Source: Streptantibioticus silvisoli
GTDB taxonomy: Bacteria; Actinomycetota; Actinomycetes; Streptomycetales; Streptomycetaceae
Reading direction: 5' to 3'
DNA length: 64,000 nt
NCBI RefSeq assembly: GCF_027947535.2
Contig: NZ_JAAGKO020000006.1
Location: forward strand, 1-64,000
This document shows, piece after piece, positions 1 through 9,170 of this stretch (its first letter is position 1; each line of letters opens with the position of its first letter). The notes under the pieces were generated by a model. That model did no database searches. It saw nothing but the letters and a program-made list of their open reading frames with translations, and was not told the origin of the DNA. Made by a program: the position numbers and the translations under genes.

Positions 1-128
1 CCTGCATCCCCCGCGCCCCGCCCCGCACCGCCCGCGCAGCACCCCCACCCGCCCCTTCACCCCCGCGGCCGGCCCGACCTCCGCCCCGCGCGGCGCGGAA
101 CATCCGTGAGCGGATACCGCAGAAGACA

Positions 129-157
129 TTGACCGCGAGCGCGCCAGTCAATAATCT
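129..157 (+). promoter_or_regulatory. sigma-70-type promoter of the GH78 gene
   Basis: TTGACC at 129-134 and TAATCT at 152-157 are separated by 17 bases, which matches the housekeeping HrdB promoter form. Transcription would start near 164, placing the LacI-type inverted repeat at 175-190 just downstream of the start. The rest of 1-264 shows no gene. Confidence 0.6.
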
Positions 158-174
158 CGCCGACGGTAAAGTGA

Positions 175-190
175 AATGAATCGTTTCATT
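175..190. promoter_or_regulatory. LacI-family operator-like inverted repeat
   Basis: AATGAATCGTTTCATT is an inverted repeat with a single mismatched pair next to its central CG, the usual shape of LacI-family operators. It lies just downstream of the predicted transcription start of the rhamnosidase-like gene, a position suited to repression relieved by a sugar. No LacI gene is visible in the window, so the regulator is unknown. Confidence 0.55.
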
Positions 191-291
191 CTGCCGGTCG
201 CCTCTGCCGTCATGGGCGTCCTCACCCTGCCAGCGGCACGGCCGGCCGCTCAGGTGCTTCACGCGTGTTCCTCCTCCCCCTGGAGCCGACC

Positions 292-3200
292 ATGAGCACT
301 GAACGGCGAACCCGAAGGCGCCGCCGAGCCGTCGCGGCCCTGGGCTGCGCATTCGCCCTCCTCACCTGGGCGTCAGCCCAGCCCGCCTCCGTGGCGGCCG
401 CGGCGCCGCAGACCCCGTGGCCGACGGCCCCCGACTGGCAGAGCTACGTCGAGACGCCGACGAGCGCGACGGTGTGCCCGACCGCGGTGGTGAGCACCTC
501 GGGCGGTGTCACCGGGGCGCAGAACCTGGTGTGCGGCGCGTCGGGCGGTGCCACGCTGACCCTGGCCTCGGGCGGCGCCACCCCCACGATCGTGCTCGAC
601 TACGGCAAGAACGTCGGCGGCATACCGTACTTCGACGTCAGCGCCGAGTCCGGTTCGCCGACGCTCCAGGCCGGCTACAGCGAGTCCCAGCGGTACCTGA
701 CCGCGACCGGTGACAACTCGCTGCCGTGGGCCGAGGGCGACCCGGCCCGCCACGACTCGTACACCGTCTCCGCGCCGGGGACGATCACCAACCACTACGA
801 GCAGGGCGGCGAGCGCTACGAGGAGATCACCCTCACCTCGCCCGGCACGCTCACGCTGAGCACGGCGGGCCTGCACTACATCGCCGACCGCACCACCGCG
901 GATGGCTACCAGGGGTACTTCGTCTCCAGCTCCGACGAGCTCAACAAGATCTGGTACGACGGCGCCTACACCGCGCAGCTCGACTCCGCCGACGCCGGTA
1001 CGATGCCGGGCGACTGGAGCGTCGACGGCGGTGTGCTCGACGACTTCGGGGGCAACGCCGGCCTGCTCAAGCAGGGTTCCGGCTGGGGCGACTACACCAC
1101 CACCTTCGACACGCGGATCGTGTCCAACCAGGCCGGCTGGGTGGTGCGCGGCCAGGACGCGAACAACGGCTACGTCTTCATCCTCAACGCCGCCAACGAC
1201 ACCGCGGGCACGCCGAACACCCTCCAGGAGTTCGACCTGCACGGCGGGACGTACACCAGCGTCGGCAGCGTCGCACTGCCCTCCGCGCTGGCCGCGAACA
1301 CCTGGCACACCGTCAGCACGACGACGTCCGGCACCAGCGTGACGGTCTCGGTCGACCAGACGAAAGTGGCGACCCTCGACACCTCCTCCCTCCCGTCCGG
1401 CACCAGCACCTACCCGACCGGAACGGTGGGGCTGCGCGAGTACAACGGTGAGGAAGCCGACTTCCGCAACCTGAGCGTGGTGAGCAGCGCTGGCGCCACC
1501 CTCTACAGCAACGCCCTCAGCAGCACCGCGGCGCTGTCGGACTTCAGCGTCCCCGGCGGCAACGCGCTGCCGACCATCCTCGACGGCGCCACCCGCGACC
1601 GCGCGGTGTGGAGCGGGGACATCAACGTCGAGGGCCCCACGTCCTACTACTCCACCGACCACGCCGCCGACCTCAAGGGCGCGCTGCAACTCCTGGGCAG
1701 CTACCAGCTCTCCAGCGGTTTCGTGGCCGGCGACGAGCCGCCGCAGACGCCCCTGCACACCGGCGCCCCGATCCAGGGCACCACGGGCAGCTACTCCGCC
1801 TCGTACTCCATGTACTTCCTGCTGGGCCTGGGTTCCTACTACCTCTACACCGGCGACACCGCGTTCATCCAGCAGGAGTGGCCGGTCGTCAAGAGCGAAC
1901 TGGCCTGGAACGCCACCCAGTTGGACTCCAACGGTCTGCTGGTCACCAACAGCGACGACGGCGCCGACTGGGACTTCTACGACGGCGACAAGACCGGTGA
2001 GGTCACCGAGTACAACGTCCTGTACTACCAGGCGCTGCTCGATGGCGCGCAGATCGCCACCGGGGCCGGCCAGAGCGCGCAGGCCGCGACGTACACCCAG
2101 CAGGCCGCCGCGCTGAAGACGGCCATCAACGCCCACCTGTTCAACACCTCGACCGGGCTGTACTCCACCAGCGACACGCAGACCACCGGGGTCGCGCAGG
2201 ACGCCAACGCGCTGGCCGTGCTGTACGGCGTGGCGCCCGCGGCGAACCGCTCCTCGATCCTGGCGGCGCTGAAGACCAAGCTGTGGACCACCCCCTACGG
2301 CCCGCTGCCCTTCTCCGCCGGCTCCGGCGACGAGGCCCTGGTCAGCCCGTTCGTCAGCGGCTACGAACTCGACGCCCGGCTGGCGAACGACGACACCGCC
2401 GACGCCGAGCAGCTGCTGACCAACGTGTGGGGCCACATGATCGCCCCGGGCGCCGACTCCACCGGGACCATGTGGGAGAACGTCTCCGGCGCCGACGGCA
2501 CCCCGGGCCTGGGGTCGGGCACCAGCCTGGCGCACGGCTGGTCCACCACGCCGACCAGCGCCCTGTCCGGCTACGTGCTGGGCATCCAGCCGACGTCCCC
2601 CGGCTACGCCGGCTGGTCGGTGCAGCCGCACCCCGGTGACCTGACCTGGGCCGAGGGCCAGGCACCGACACCGCACGGCGCCCTCCAGGTGTCGTGGGCC
2701 GGGCAGAGCGGGGTCGACCAGTTCGCCATGAGCGTCACCGCGCCCTCCGGCACCAGCGGCACGATCGCGGTCCCCACCTACGGCGCCAGCAACCCGGTGG
2801 TCTCGGTCAACGGCCAAGTGGTGTGGAGCGGCGGGGCGTTCACCGCCACCACCGGCATCGGCGGCGCCCACCAGGACGGCGACTACGTCTACCTCACCGG
2901 CGTCCAGCCCGGCACCTTCGTCGTCGCCTCCAACCAGGGCGGCGCCGCCACGCCGACCGGCTACACCTCGTGCGCGCAGCAGAACGGCACCTGCGCCTTC
3001 ACCGGCACCCAGTCGGTGGCGTACGGGGCCAACGGGATCTACAGCTACCGCACGGCCACCGGCGGCACCGCCTGCGACGACACCGCGCTCACCGACGCCG
3101 ACTTCGGGTTCGTCAAGTCCTGCTACGTCGGCCCGGTCACCAACGGCCCCAGCGGATCGGCGTACTGCGCGCCCGAGAACGGCCTGTGCGCCTTCAGCGG

Positions 3201-3336
3201 CTCGCGGAAGGTGGCCTTCGGCGCCAACGGGACCTTCACCACCAAGACCCTCACCAGCGGCACCCCCTGCACCGACACGGTGTTCGGCGACCCCGTGTCG
3301 GGCACGGTGAAGGCCTGCTACCTCCTGCCGAGCTGA
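292..3336 (+). CDS. secreted GH78-like alpha-L-rhamnosidase
   Basis: Predicted 1014-residue exported glycoside hydrolase, probably removing alpha-L-rhamnose from plant or microbial polysaccharides outside the cell. The first ATG at 265 has no ribosome site; the ATG at 292 follows GGAG at 6 bases and starts an Arg-rich signal peptide ending near AAAA. An inserted concanavalin-like module (roughly residues 240-400, with GWVVRGQDANNGYVF) precedes an alpha/alpha-barrel region containing DGATRDRAVWSGD, typical of GH78. The C-terminus carries two tandem modules of about 55 residues, each with four Cys and a YGANG/FGANG core, of a kind seen on actinobacterial secreted hydrolases. It is monocistronic between a LacI-type operator and a hairpin terminator. 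Family assignment is by motif recall; substrate is inferred. Confidence 0.8.
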   Translation: MSTERRTRRRRRAVAALGCAFALLTWASAQPASVAAAAPQTPWPTAPDWQSYVETPTSATVCPTAVVSTSGGVTGAQNLVCGASGGATLTLASGGATPTIVLDYGKNVGGIPYFDVSAESGSPTLQAGYSESQRYLTATGDNSLPWAEGDPARHDSYTVSAPGTITNHYEQGGERYEEITLTSPGTLTLSTAGLHYIADRTTADGYQGYFVSSSDELNKIWYDGAYTAQLDSADAGTMPGDWSVDGGVLDDFGGNAGLLKQGSGWGDYTTTFDTRIVSNQAGWVVRGQDANNGYVFILNAANDTAGTPNTLQEFDLHGGTYTSVGSVALPSALAANTWHTVSTTTSGTSVTVSVDQTKVATLDTSSLPSGTSTYPTGTVGLREYNGEEADFRNLSVVSSAGATLYSNALSSTAALSDFSVPGGNALPTILDGATRDRAVWSGDINVEGPTSYYSTDHAADLKGALQLLGSYQLSSGFVAGDEPPQTPLHTGAPIQGTTGSYSASYSMYFLLGLGSYYLYTGDTAFIQQEWPVVKSELAWNATQLDSNGLLVTNSDDGADWDFYDGDKTGEVTEYNVLYYQALLDGAQIATGAGQSAQAATYTQQAAALKTAINAHLFNTSTGLYSTSDTQTTGVAQDANALAVLYGVAPAANRSSILAALKTKLWTTPYGPLPFSAGSGDEALVSPFVSGYELDARLANDDTADAEQLLTNVWGHMIAPGADSTGTMWENVSGADGTPGLGSGTSLAHGWSTTPTSALSGYVLGIQPTSPGYAGWSVQPHPGDLTWAEGQAPTPHGALQVSWAGQSGVDQFAMSVTAPSGTSGTIAVPTYGASNPVVSVNGQVVWSGGAFTATTGIGGAHQDGDYVYLTGVQPGTFVVASNQGGAATPTGYTSCAQQNGTCAFTGTQSVAYGANGIYSYRTATGGTACDDTALTDADFGFVKSCYVGPVTNGPSGSAYCAPENGLCAFSGSRKVAFGANGTFTTKTLTSGTPCTDTVFGDPVSGTVKACYLLPS

Positions 3337-3364
3337 CCTGCACCGGCGCCTCCGCGCCCTCCGT

Positions 3365-3415
3365 CCGCCCTCCGCGTCCCGCTCGTCACCCCGGCGAGCG
3401 GGACGCGGAGGGCGG
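3365..3415 (+). terminator. intrinsic terminator after the GH78 gene
   Basis: Two 21-base arms (3365-3385 and 3395-3415) pair perfectly around a 9-base loop starting 28 bases after the stop. There is no U-tract, which is common for terminators of high-GC actinomycetes. Confidence 0.8.
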
Positions 3416-3884
3416 CGGGCGTTCACGGTCCGCCGCGGAGCGGGCGGCGGCCACGCCGTTCGCTCCGCGGCGGGGGTGTCACGGCCCCGGCCGCGCGCCG
3501 TACCGGCGTCACCCGGCCGCGCGGCCACCCGGGTCGACGGCCGGGGTGCGGCGCAGTACCCCGGCCGCCAGCGCGGCGATGGCCGGAACCGCGCGGCGTC
3601 ATCCCGCAGGGCTGCTTGCGGTGGCCGGAAGGAGGAGGCGTGCCGGTCCCGGGCCTGCCGGCCGCGGATTCGGCGGTGTCCTGCGGCACTTGACCCTGCC
3701 GGGCCCGGGGTGCCAGCCTCGCATCCGGGCCTGCCGCCCAGCGGGTCCGCGGCGGCCACCTCCGCCGCCGGCTCCCCGTACCGCCGTGCACCGGCGCGGC
3801 CGCGCGACGGAGGGCCGCCTCCCGACCCGGCTGCACCATCCCGCCGTCGCGGTGCCAACCGCCGTTCCCGCCTCTGGAGTTGAC
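3416..3884. other. non-coding GC-rich spacer
   Basis: This 469-base stretch holds no reading frame with a ribosome site or recognisable product. It ends with GGAG five bases before the GTG of the flavoenzyme at 3885. No convincing promoter hexamers were found. Confidence 0.5.
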
Positions 3885-5126
3885 GTGACCACTGACCCGC
3901 ACAGCACGGATGCGACCGCGGCGGGCCTGCCGCTGCCGGCCACCCCGCGGGAGGTCGTCGAGCGGGCGAGGCTGCTGCGGCCGCGGCTGGCCGAGGACGC
4001 GGTCGAGATCGACGCGAAGGGCGTGGACCCGACGCGCAACATGCGGCTGATCGGTGAGGCCGGGCTGAACGCGATCAGCGTGCCAGCACGGTTCGGCGGG
4101 CTGTGGGAGGGGCCGCCGTTCGGTGGCTGGCGCCAGGTCGTCGAGACGCTGGTGGAGCTGGCGGCCGCCGACGGCTCCACCGGCCAGTGCTGGGTCTCCA
4201 CCGCGCTGGTGTGCCGCGAGGTCTTCACCGCGCCCGGGCTGGACGCGGCGACCAAGGAGCAGCTCGCGAGCGAACTCCTGCACGAGGGGCGGCGGTTCGT
4301 CGCCTCCAACGCGGAGACCGGCGGCACCGGGAAGGTGGTGGCGCGACGGGTCGCCGGCGGCATCCGGGTCAGCGGCGTCAAGACGTTCAACACCAACAGC
4401 GGTGGCGGCGGCCGGGACCTCAGCTGCGTCGCGTTCACCCTGCTCGGCGCCGACGGACAGCTGGAGAACGGCACCCGGCACCACGCACTGATCCGGCTGG
4501 ACGACCCGGCGCTTGAGGCCCACCACGACTGGGACAACATGGGCCAGCGCGGCACGTACAGCCAGACCATCACCTACCGCGACGTCTTCGTCCCCGACGG
4601 CCGGCACTTCCCGGCGCAGCCGGTCGACCCGTACTTCGTCGGTGCCGTCCTGCTGCTGCACGCGGGCCTGCTCCAGGGCATCGGCGAGGGGGCGCTGGAG
4701 GCGGCGCTGGCGTTCGTGCGGCAGCTGAACCGGCCGAGCATGCCGAAGTTCGCGACCGCGTCCCAGGACGTACTGATGCACCGTCAGATCGGGGAGATGT
4801 CCACCGAACTCGCCGCGTCCCGTGCCCTGATGCTCGCGGTGGCCGACGACCTGGAGACACCCGGCCGGGGCGTGTCGGCCGAGGAGGTGGCCGTCGGCGG
4901 CTTCCGCGCCAAGGTCGCCAGCACGCGGGCCGGGCTCGACGTCACCTCCCGCATCCATGACCTGACCGGCGCGCGGTCCACCGCGAACACCTACCGGCTC
5001 GACCGGTTCTGGCGCAACGCGCGCACCTTCGGCAGCCACGACTCGGTGGACGTCAAGAACGCGTTCATCGGCGCCTGCGAACTCGACGGCCGGTTGCCGT
5101 CCCTGTCCGACTACCTCCGCGTCTGA
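3885..5126 (+). CDS. acyl-CoA dehydrogenase-fold flavin monooxygenase (DszC/SfnB-like)
   Basis: A 413-residue protein of the acyl-CoA dehydrogenase superfamily, closest by motif recall to the group-D flavin monooxygenases such as DszC and SfnB, which oxidise sulfur or nitrogen heteroatoms or small aromatics with reduced flavin and oxygen. Visible hallmarks are STGQCWVSTAL in the N-terminal helical domain, a middle beta-domain (SNAETGGTG, SGVKTFNTNSGGG) and the C-terminal FWRNARTFGSHDSVDVKN signature that replaces the catalytic Glu segment of true dehydrogenases. The GTG at 3885 follows GGAG at five bases; the open frame extends far upstream but without a start site. It stands alone between two hairpin terminators, so its flavin reductase partner is not local. 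Substrate unknown. Confidence 0.78.
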   Translation: MTTDPHSTDATAAGLPLPATPREVVERARLLRPRLAEDAVEIDAKGVDPTRNMRLIGEAGLNAISVPARFGGLWEGPPFGGWRQVVETLVELAAADGSTGQCWVSTALVCREVFTAPGLDAATKEQLASELLHEGRRFVASNAETGGTGKVVARRVAGGIRVSGVKTFNTNSGGGGRDLSCVAFTLLGADGQLENGTRHHALIRLDDPALEAHHDWDNMGQRGTYSQTITYRDVFVPDGRHFPAQPVDPYFVGAVLLLHAGLLQGIGEGALEAALAFVRQLNRPSMPKFATASQDVLMHRQIGEMSTELAASRALMLAVADDLETPGRGVSAEEVAVGGFRAKVASTRAGLDVTSRIHDLTGARSTANTYRLDRFWRNARTFGSHDSVDVKNAFIGACELDGRLPSLSDYLRV

Positions 5127-5159
5127 CCGCGTTCCCGCCGGCGGGGCCGCGTCCGCCGC

Positions 5160-5197
5160 CGCGCCCGGCCCACCCGCGCGCCGGTGGGCCGGGCGCG
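5160..5197. terminator. bidirectional intrinsic terminator
   Basis: CGCGCCCGGCCCACC at 5160-5174 pairs perfectly with 5183-5197 around an 8-base loop. It lies between two convergent genes (ends at 5126 and 5223), so it can terminate both. Confidence 0.75.
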
Positions 5198-5222
5198 TGC
5201 CACGTCGTGCCCGGTGCGCCGG

Positions 5223-5876
5223 TCAGGCGTCGGGGGAGCCGTTCTCCGGCGGCCGGGTGCGCAGCGGCAGGCGTTCGGCCAGCAACGGCACGACGATCCA
5301 GAGCACCCACGCGTAGGTGGTGGCGAAGAAGACCGGGATGGACAGGCCGAAGCCGAGGACGGTGCCGTACAGCCGTTCGCCCCTGAGGGTCGTCGAGGGC
5401 GCCGGGCTGCCGGGGTCCAGCAGGTGGTGCGCGGCCAGGTGGCGCGACATCGCGATCAGGGCGCCGCTCGCCAGCACCTGAAGGAGGGAGTAGAAGCCGA
5501 ACCGCAGAGCGTGCGTGGCGACGGTGCCGTGGCCCTCCGTGGTGAGCAGCTTGGTCGCGAAGGGGTTCAGGACGATCATCAGCAGCCAGAACAGGTTGAT
5601 CAGCCGCACCCGCGGATCGACGAGCTTGACGGTGCTGAAGACGCGATGGTGCTGGCTCCAGGACGCGGCGATCACCGCGAAGCTGATGAGGAAGGCCAGG
5701 TAGTGACCGTCGTTCTCGCGCACCGACCTCCAGAACGCGGAGACGTCGTGCCCGGCGGGAACGGGGAGTTCCAGCGCGAGCAGGGTGATGGCGATCGCGA
5801 CCACCGCGTCGGAGAAGAGGATCATCCGGTCGGTGGCCCGTGCTTGCAGGGCCTGTTCGTTCTTCGCCGTACTCAT
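5223..5876 (-). CDS. TMEM175-like potassium channel (DUF1211)
   Basis: A 217-residue integral membrane protein. The N-terminal helix contains RMILFSDAVVAIAITLLALEL, including the R-x(3)-FSD signature of bacterial TMEM175 channels, in which conserved hydrophobic residues of helix 1 form the potassium filter. Six hydrophobic segments are visible, matching the single six-helix unit of bacterial members that assemble as tetramers. Oddly, GGGGAG on the coding strand lies directly against the ATG, so the next start (Met18) or an unusual initiation cannot be excluded. It is convergent with the flavoenzyme gene and shares its terminator. Function from family knowledge; physiological role here unknown. 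Confidence 0.82.
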   Translation of the reverse strand: MSTAKNEQALQARATDRMILFSDAVVAIAITLLALELPVPAGHDVSAFWRSVRENDGHYLAFLISFAVIAASWSQHHRVFSTVKLVDPRVRLINLFWLLMIVLNPFATKLLTTEGHGTVATHALRFGFYSLLQVLASGALIAMSRHLAAHHLLDPGSPAPSTTLRGERLYGTVLGFGLSIPVFFATTYAWVLWIVVPLLAERLPLRTRPPENGSPDA

Positions 5877-6290
5877 CTCCCCATGCGGCGCCGCACGTTG
5901 AGTACCGCGCGTCCCATCAGAACGACCCAGTAGACCATTCCGGGTCGTGCGGGGGCCGGCCGCGGTCGCGTGGGCGGGGCGCCGGCTGGAGTTGACGTTG
6001 CGTCAGATCGCGGTCGGCGGCTCGCTCGGGACCGCGGGACGGCCTTCTGCCGTGCCGCCTCGGGCGGTCCGCCGGACACCGCCGCGTTCCGCCGGTCCGC
6101 GCCGGGGGGCGTCCGCACCGGCCGCGTCCCCGGTCCGCGCCGGGGGCCGGCGTCGACCGCCTCTCCCCGCGGGTCGGCGTGCCGCCCGCCCGTCCCCCGG
6201 GGGAGCGAACGCGGCAGACGCGGCCTTCGCAGTCGCCCACCGGCCGGGCCGGCGGCGCCGGGGCTGCCGCGCTGCCGCGCAGGCGTTCGG
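5877..6290. other. non-coding GC-rich spacer
   Basis: The 414 bases between the channel gene start and the stop of the small gene at 6291 contain only low-complexity C/G-rich sequence. Overlapping long open frames exist in several frames but none has a ribosome site or plausible composition. Confidence 0.4.
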
Positions 6291-6536
6291 TCAAGAGCCT
6301 TCGCTGAAGCGCACCGACCAGGCGTACCCGCCCAGGGAGTCGTGGGGCACCCGCCGCACGTCCTGCACCTCGCAGCCGTCGTGGGCGTACTTGCGGGAGA
6401 AGCGTTCGAGGCGCTGCGCGTCCGTGAGGTCCTCCATGGACAGCGGCGCCCCGACAACGAGGTCCTCGTGGAGCGTGGTTCCTGACGCCGGGCTGGGCGA
6501 GCAGCCGGAGCACTGATGCGTTCGGGGTAGGGACAT
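6291..6536 (-). CDS. small hypothetical protein
   Basis: Predicted 81-residue protein that I do not recognise. It begins MSLPRTHQCSGCSPSP with a CxxC pair near the N-terminus, has a charged helical middle (EDLTDAQRLERFSRKYAHDG) and ends VRFSEGS. It contains three Cys in total and no membrane segment. The ATG at 6536 has only a weak GGTGG upstream. The composition (many polar residues, balanced charge) is far more protein-like than neighbouring shadow frames, which is the main reason for calling it. No operon partner is obvious. Confidence 0.5.
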   Translation of the reverse strand: MSLPRTHQCSGCSPSPASGTTLHEDLVVGAPLSMEDLTDAQRLERFSRKYAHDGCEVQDVRRVPHDSLGGYAWSVRFSEGS

Positions 6537-7170
6537 GCCACCAGTGTGCGCCCACCGCGGGGGGCATGCGAGGGCGTTTGGGTCCTTCTGCCGCGTATGG
6601 CGCAAAGTGGGCGTCGATCCTCCGGTGCCGGCCGGCACCGCGGGGACCCGGGACGGCCTCCGCGCCGGTCGGCCGCGCGGCGTCCGGTGCTCCGCGACAG
6701 GCCGGGCGCGCATCGGTCCGGTCGGCATCGGCGCCGCCCGCGCCGGGTTCCCGGCGCCCGGCGGGGCGTATGGTGCGGTTACCGAAGGCACTTCGCATGG
6801 CGCCGTTCATGGCGGCATCGTCTGCGGCGAGTGACAACACCGGGTGGCCTCGACCCGGGGCCGGCCGGCAGCACGGCCGCCGCCGCCGAAAAACCCTCGT
6901 CCGCCGGCGAGTCGACCGCCGTCGGAGCATCGCCTTCCCCATGTCGCGCCGCCCCGGCCCCGGCGAGGGACGACACTCAGCCGGTCCTGCGCCGACCCTT
7001 CCCGTCGTCCGTGGCGGGCCTGCGGCGCGGTCCGCGCCGCCCGGCCCCGTACCCGCGGCACCGGCTGACGGACCGGCCGCATCCGCCGTCCGATCCGACA
7101 TCACCGCCGCAACACAAGCCCACCGGGAGCAGCCGGCAGTCCGGCGCCCCGACGACGTCCCGGCCGGCCC
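6537..7170. other. non-coding spacer with a perfect 18-bp palindrome
   Basis: No supported gene occurs in these 634 bases. At 6623-6640, CGGTGCCGGCCGGCACCG is a perfect palindrome that could be a regulator site or a tight hairpin. Open frames on both strands here are shadow-like in composition. Confidence 0.4.
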
Positions 7171-7557
7171 ATGAACCGAGGCACCATGCCCAGTCCGCAC
7201 CTGCTGAACGTTCACCGGCACGACGGGAGGAACCGGGCGTTGATCACCCTCGACGGTGAGATCGACCTGACGTCGGCACCACTGCTGCACGCTTCGCTGC
7301 GCCAGTGCCTGTGCGACGGCGTCCACCGCATGGACGTCGACCTCAGCACCGTCACCTTCTGCGACTGCAGCGGCCTCAACGCCTTCCTGACCGCCGCCGG
7401 GCAGACCGCCGCGGTCGGTTCGGTCCTGCGGCTGCACCACCCGCAACCGATGCTGGCCCGGCTGTTCGCCATGACCGGCACCGGCCCGCTGCTCCTGGGC
7501 CCTCGGGAGGCGACGCTCCGGGGCCCTCGGGAGCCGGCCCGCCTCCGGGCGCGGTGA
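7171..7557 (+). CDS. STAS-domain anti-sigma-factor antagonist
   Basis: A 128-residue cytosolic protein with one STAS domain (about residues 10-105), the fold of SpoIIAA, RsbV and the streptomycete BldG. Members bind an anti-sigma kinase when dephosphorylated and release the sigma factor. The phosphorylatable serine motif appears as FCDCSGLNAFL, preceded by GEIDLTSAPLL. A Met six codons in (7186) is an alternative start. It is convergent with a PAS-PP2C phosphatase gene ending 48 bases away, the enzyme class that dephosphorylates such antagonists, so the two may form one switch. No anti-sigma kinase is encoded nearby. Confidence 0.82.
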   Translation: MNRGTMPSPHLLNVHRHDGRNRALITLDGEIDLTSAPLLHASLRQCLCDGVHRMDVDLSTVTFCDCSGLNAFLTAAGQTAAVGSVLRLHHPQPMLARLFAMTGTGPLLLGPREATLRGPREPARLRAR

Positions 7558-7605
7558 CCGCGGTGACCGTGCCGGTACGGACGCGGGGGACCGGGTCCCG
7601 GCGCG

Positions 7606-8877
7606 TTACCGCTGCTCAGCCGCCGGTCGCGGCACGTGAACGGCGAGGACCGCGGTGTCGTCGTCCAGGCCGTCGCCGAAGGTGGCGAGCAGGTCGCGGA
7701 TCGCGGTGACGGCGTCCGCGGCGGTGGTCGGGGCGAGGTCGCGGGCGAAGGCGAGGAGGGCGTCGTCGCCGTAGCGGCCGCCGTCGTGTCCGGTGCCGGT
7801 GCGGGCCTCGGTGAGGCCGTCGGTGTGCAGCAGCAGCGTGTCGCCGGCCGCCAGCCGGACCGCCGTCGTGGCGATGCGGACGTCGCGGAGGGCGCCGATG
7901 AGCTGGCCGCCGGGGGTGGCCAGGTACTCGGCGCCGCCGCCGGCGCGCAGCAGGAGGGCCGGGGGATGTCCGCCGCCGGCCAGGGTGACGTGGAAGCCGC
8001 CGCGCTCGCCGTCCCGGGTGAGCAGGCCGAAGACGACGGTGCAGAAGCGCGGGTCGCGGCCGTGGTACTCGCGGTGCAGCACGGTGTTGAGGTGGGTCAG
8101 CACCGCGGCGGGGTCGGGATCGTGGACGGCGGCGGCCCGCAGGGTGTAGCGGGCCAGGGAGGTGACCACCGCGGCGGCGGCCCCCTTGCCGCACACGTCG
8201 CCCAGGAACAGCCCCCAGGTGTCGTCGGCCAGCGGGAACAGGTCGTAGAAGTCGCCGCCGACCTCGTCGGTGGAGGCGACCTGGTAGTGCGCGGCGGCCT
8301 CCAGACCCGGCACGTCCGGCAGGGCCGGCGGCAGCAGCGTCTCCTGGAGCGTGGCGTTCAGGCGCTGGAGGCGGGCGCGCTCGCGGTCGGCCTCCTGGCG
8401 GGCGCGCAGCAGCTCGGTCTCGTACGCGCGGCGGTCGCGGGCGTCGAAGACCGTGGTGCGGATCAGCCGGGGCTGTCCGTCGCCGCCCGTCTTCACCGTC
8501 GAGGTCACCAGGACGGGCAGCCGGTCGCCGCCGGCGGTCCTCAGCTCCAGGGCGATGCCGCTGATCTCGCCCCGCATGCGCAGCAGCGGCGCGTAGTGCG
8601 TCTCGTGGTAGAGCCGGCCGCCGACGGTGAGCAGGTCGGCGAAGTGCTTGCGGCCCACCACGTCGGCGCGCGCGTGGCCCAGCCAGCGCAGCAGGGTGCC
8701 GTTGATCTTCGCGATCCGGCCGTCCAGCAGGGTGGACAGGTAGCCGCACGGGGCGTTCTCGTACAGGTCCTCCGCGCTGTCCTCCAGCAGGGCCGAGAAC
8801 AGGGCCCGGTCGTCCCCGGGGTGGCCGCCGCCCGCGGCTCCGGCGCCGTTCTCGTCCCCGTCGGTGTCGCACATCAT
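7606..8877 (-). CDS. PAS-PP2C serine phosphatase, RsbP-like
   Basis: A 423-residue predicted sensor phosphatase. An N-terminal PAS region (about residues 25-150, with APCGYLSTLLDGRIAKING and FADLLTVGGRLYHETHY) is followed by a charged helical linker (RARQEADRERARLQRLN) and a C-terminal SpoIIE/PP2C domain with the metal-binding motifs VGGDFYD, GDVCGKG, LAGGGHPPA, LHTDGLTEA and DDDTAVL. This order matches Bacillus RsbP, which dephosphorylates RsbV in response to energy stress. The start is the first of two ATGs in ATGATG, overlapping the stop of the upstream RsbQ-like remnant by four bases, so translation is coupled. The probable target type, a STAS protein, is encoded convergently at 7171-7557. 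Confidence 0.85.
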   Translation of the reverse strand: MMCDTDGDENGAGAAGGGHPGDDRALFSALLEDSAEDLYENAPCGYLSTLLDGRIAKINGTLLRWLGHARADVVGRKHFADLLTVGGRLYHETHYAPLLRMRGEISGIALELRTAGGDRLPVLVTSTVKTGGDGQPRLIRTTVFDARDRRAYETELLRARQEADRERARLQRLNATLQETLLPPALPDVPGLEAAAHYQVASTDEVGGDFYDLFPLADDTWGLFLGDVCGKGAAAAVVTSLARYTLRAAAVHDPDPAAVLTHLNTVLHREYHGRDPRFCTVVFGLLTRDGERGGFHVTLAGGGHPPALLLRAGGGAEYLATPGGQLIGALRDVRIATTAVRLAAGDTLLLHTDGLTEARTGTGHDGGRYGDDALLAFARDLAPTTAADAVTAIRDLLATFGDGLDDDTAVLAVHVPRPAAEQR

Positions 8878-9170
8878 CCGGTGCCGCCCGTGAAGGCGGT
8901 GCCGCCCACGAAGGACAGGACCGCGGCGGTGGTCTTCTCGGGGGCGGCGAGCTGCGGGCAGTGGCCGGCGGCGTTCCGGGGGAGCAGCCGGCCGCCGGCG
9001 ACCTCGGTGTGGACGAACGCGTCCACTTGCGGCGGGGCGATCGCGTCGTGGGAGCACTGCGCGACCCGGGTGGGAACGGTCACCGCCGCCGGATCGGCAC
9101 GGTGGTCGGACAGAAACGTCACGCGGGCGCGGCCGCTGGCCTTCACGTCGTTCCTGCTCGGCACGTCCAT
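8874..9170 (-). pseudogene. truncated RsbQ-like alpha/beta hydrolase remnant
   Basis: A 98-codon frame whose product matches only the C-terminal third of RsbQ-family hydrolases: ARVTFLSDHRADPAAVTVPT, then QCSHDAIAPPQVD and GHCPQLAAPE. These hold the Asp and His of the catalytic triad, while the nucleophile Ser domain (normally about 170 residues more) is absent and the open frame upstream shows no hydrolase sequence. RsbQ normally lies directly ahead of rsbP and is needed to activate it, exactly the arrangement here with a 4-base ATGA overlap. GAGG sits about eight bases before the ATG at 9170, so a short product may still be made, perhaps only to couple translation of the phosphatase. Confidence 0.72.

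Noticed and set aside
373-3858. 1161-codon open frame antisense to the rhamnosidase gene
   Set aside because: It is a GC-skew shadow: composition is Gly/Arg/Val/Ala-rich with no motif, signal or ribosome site, while the opposite strand has clear domains and a signal peptide.
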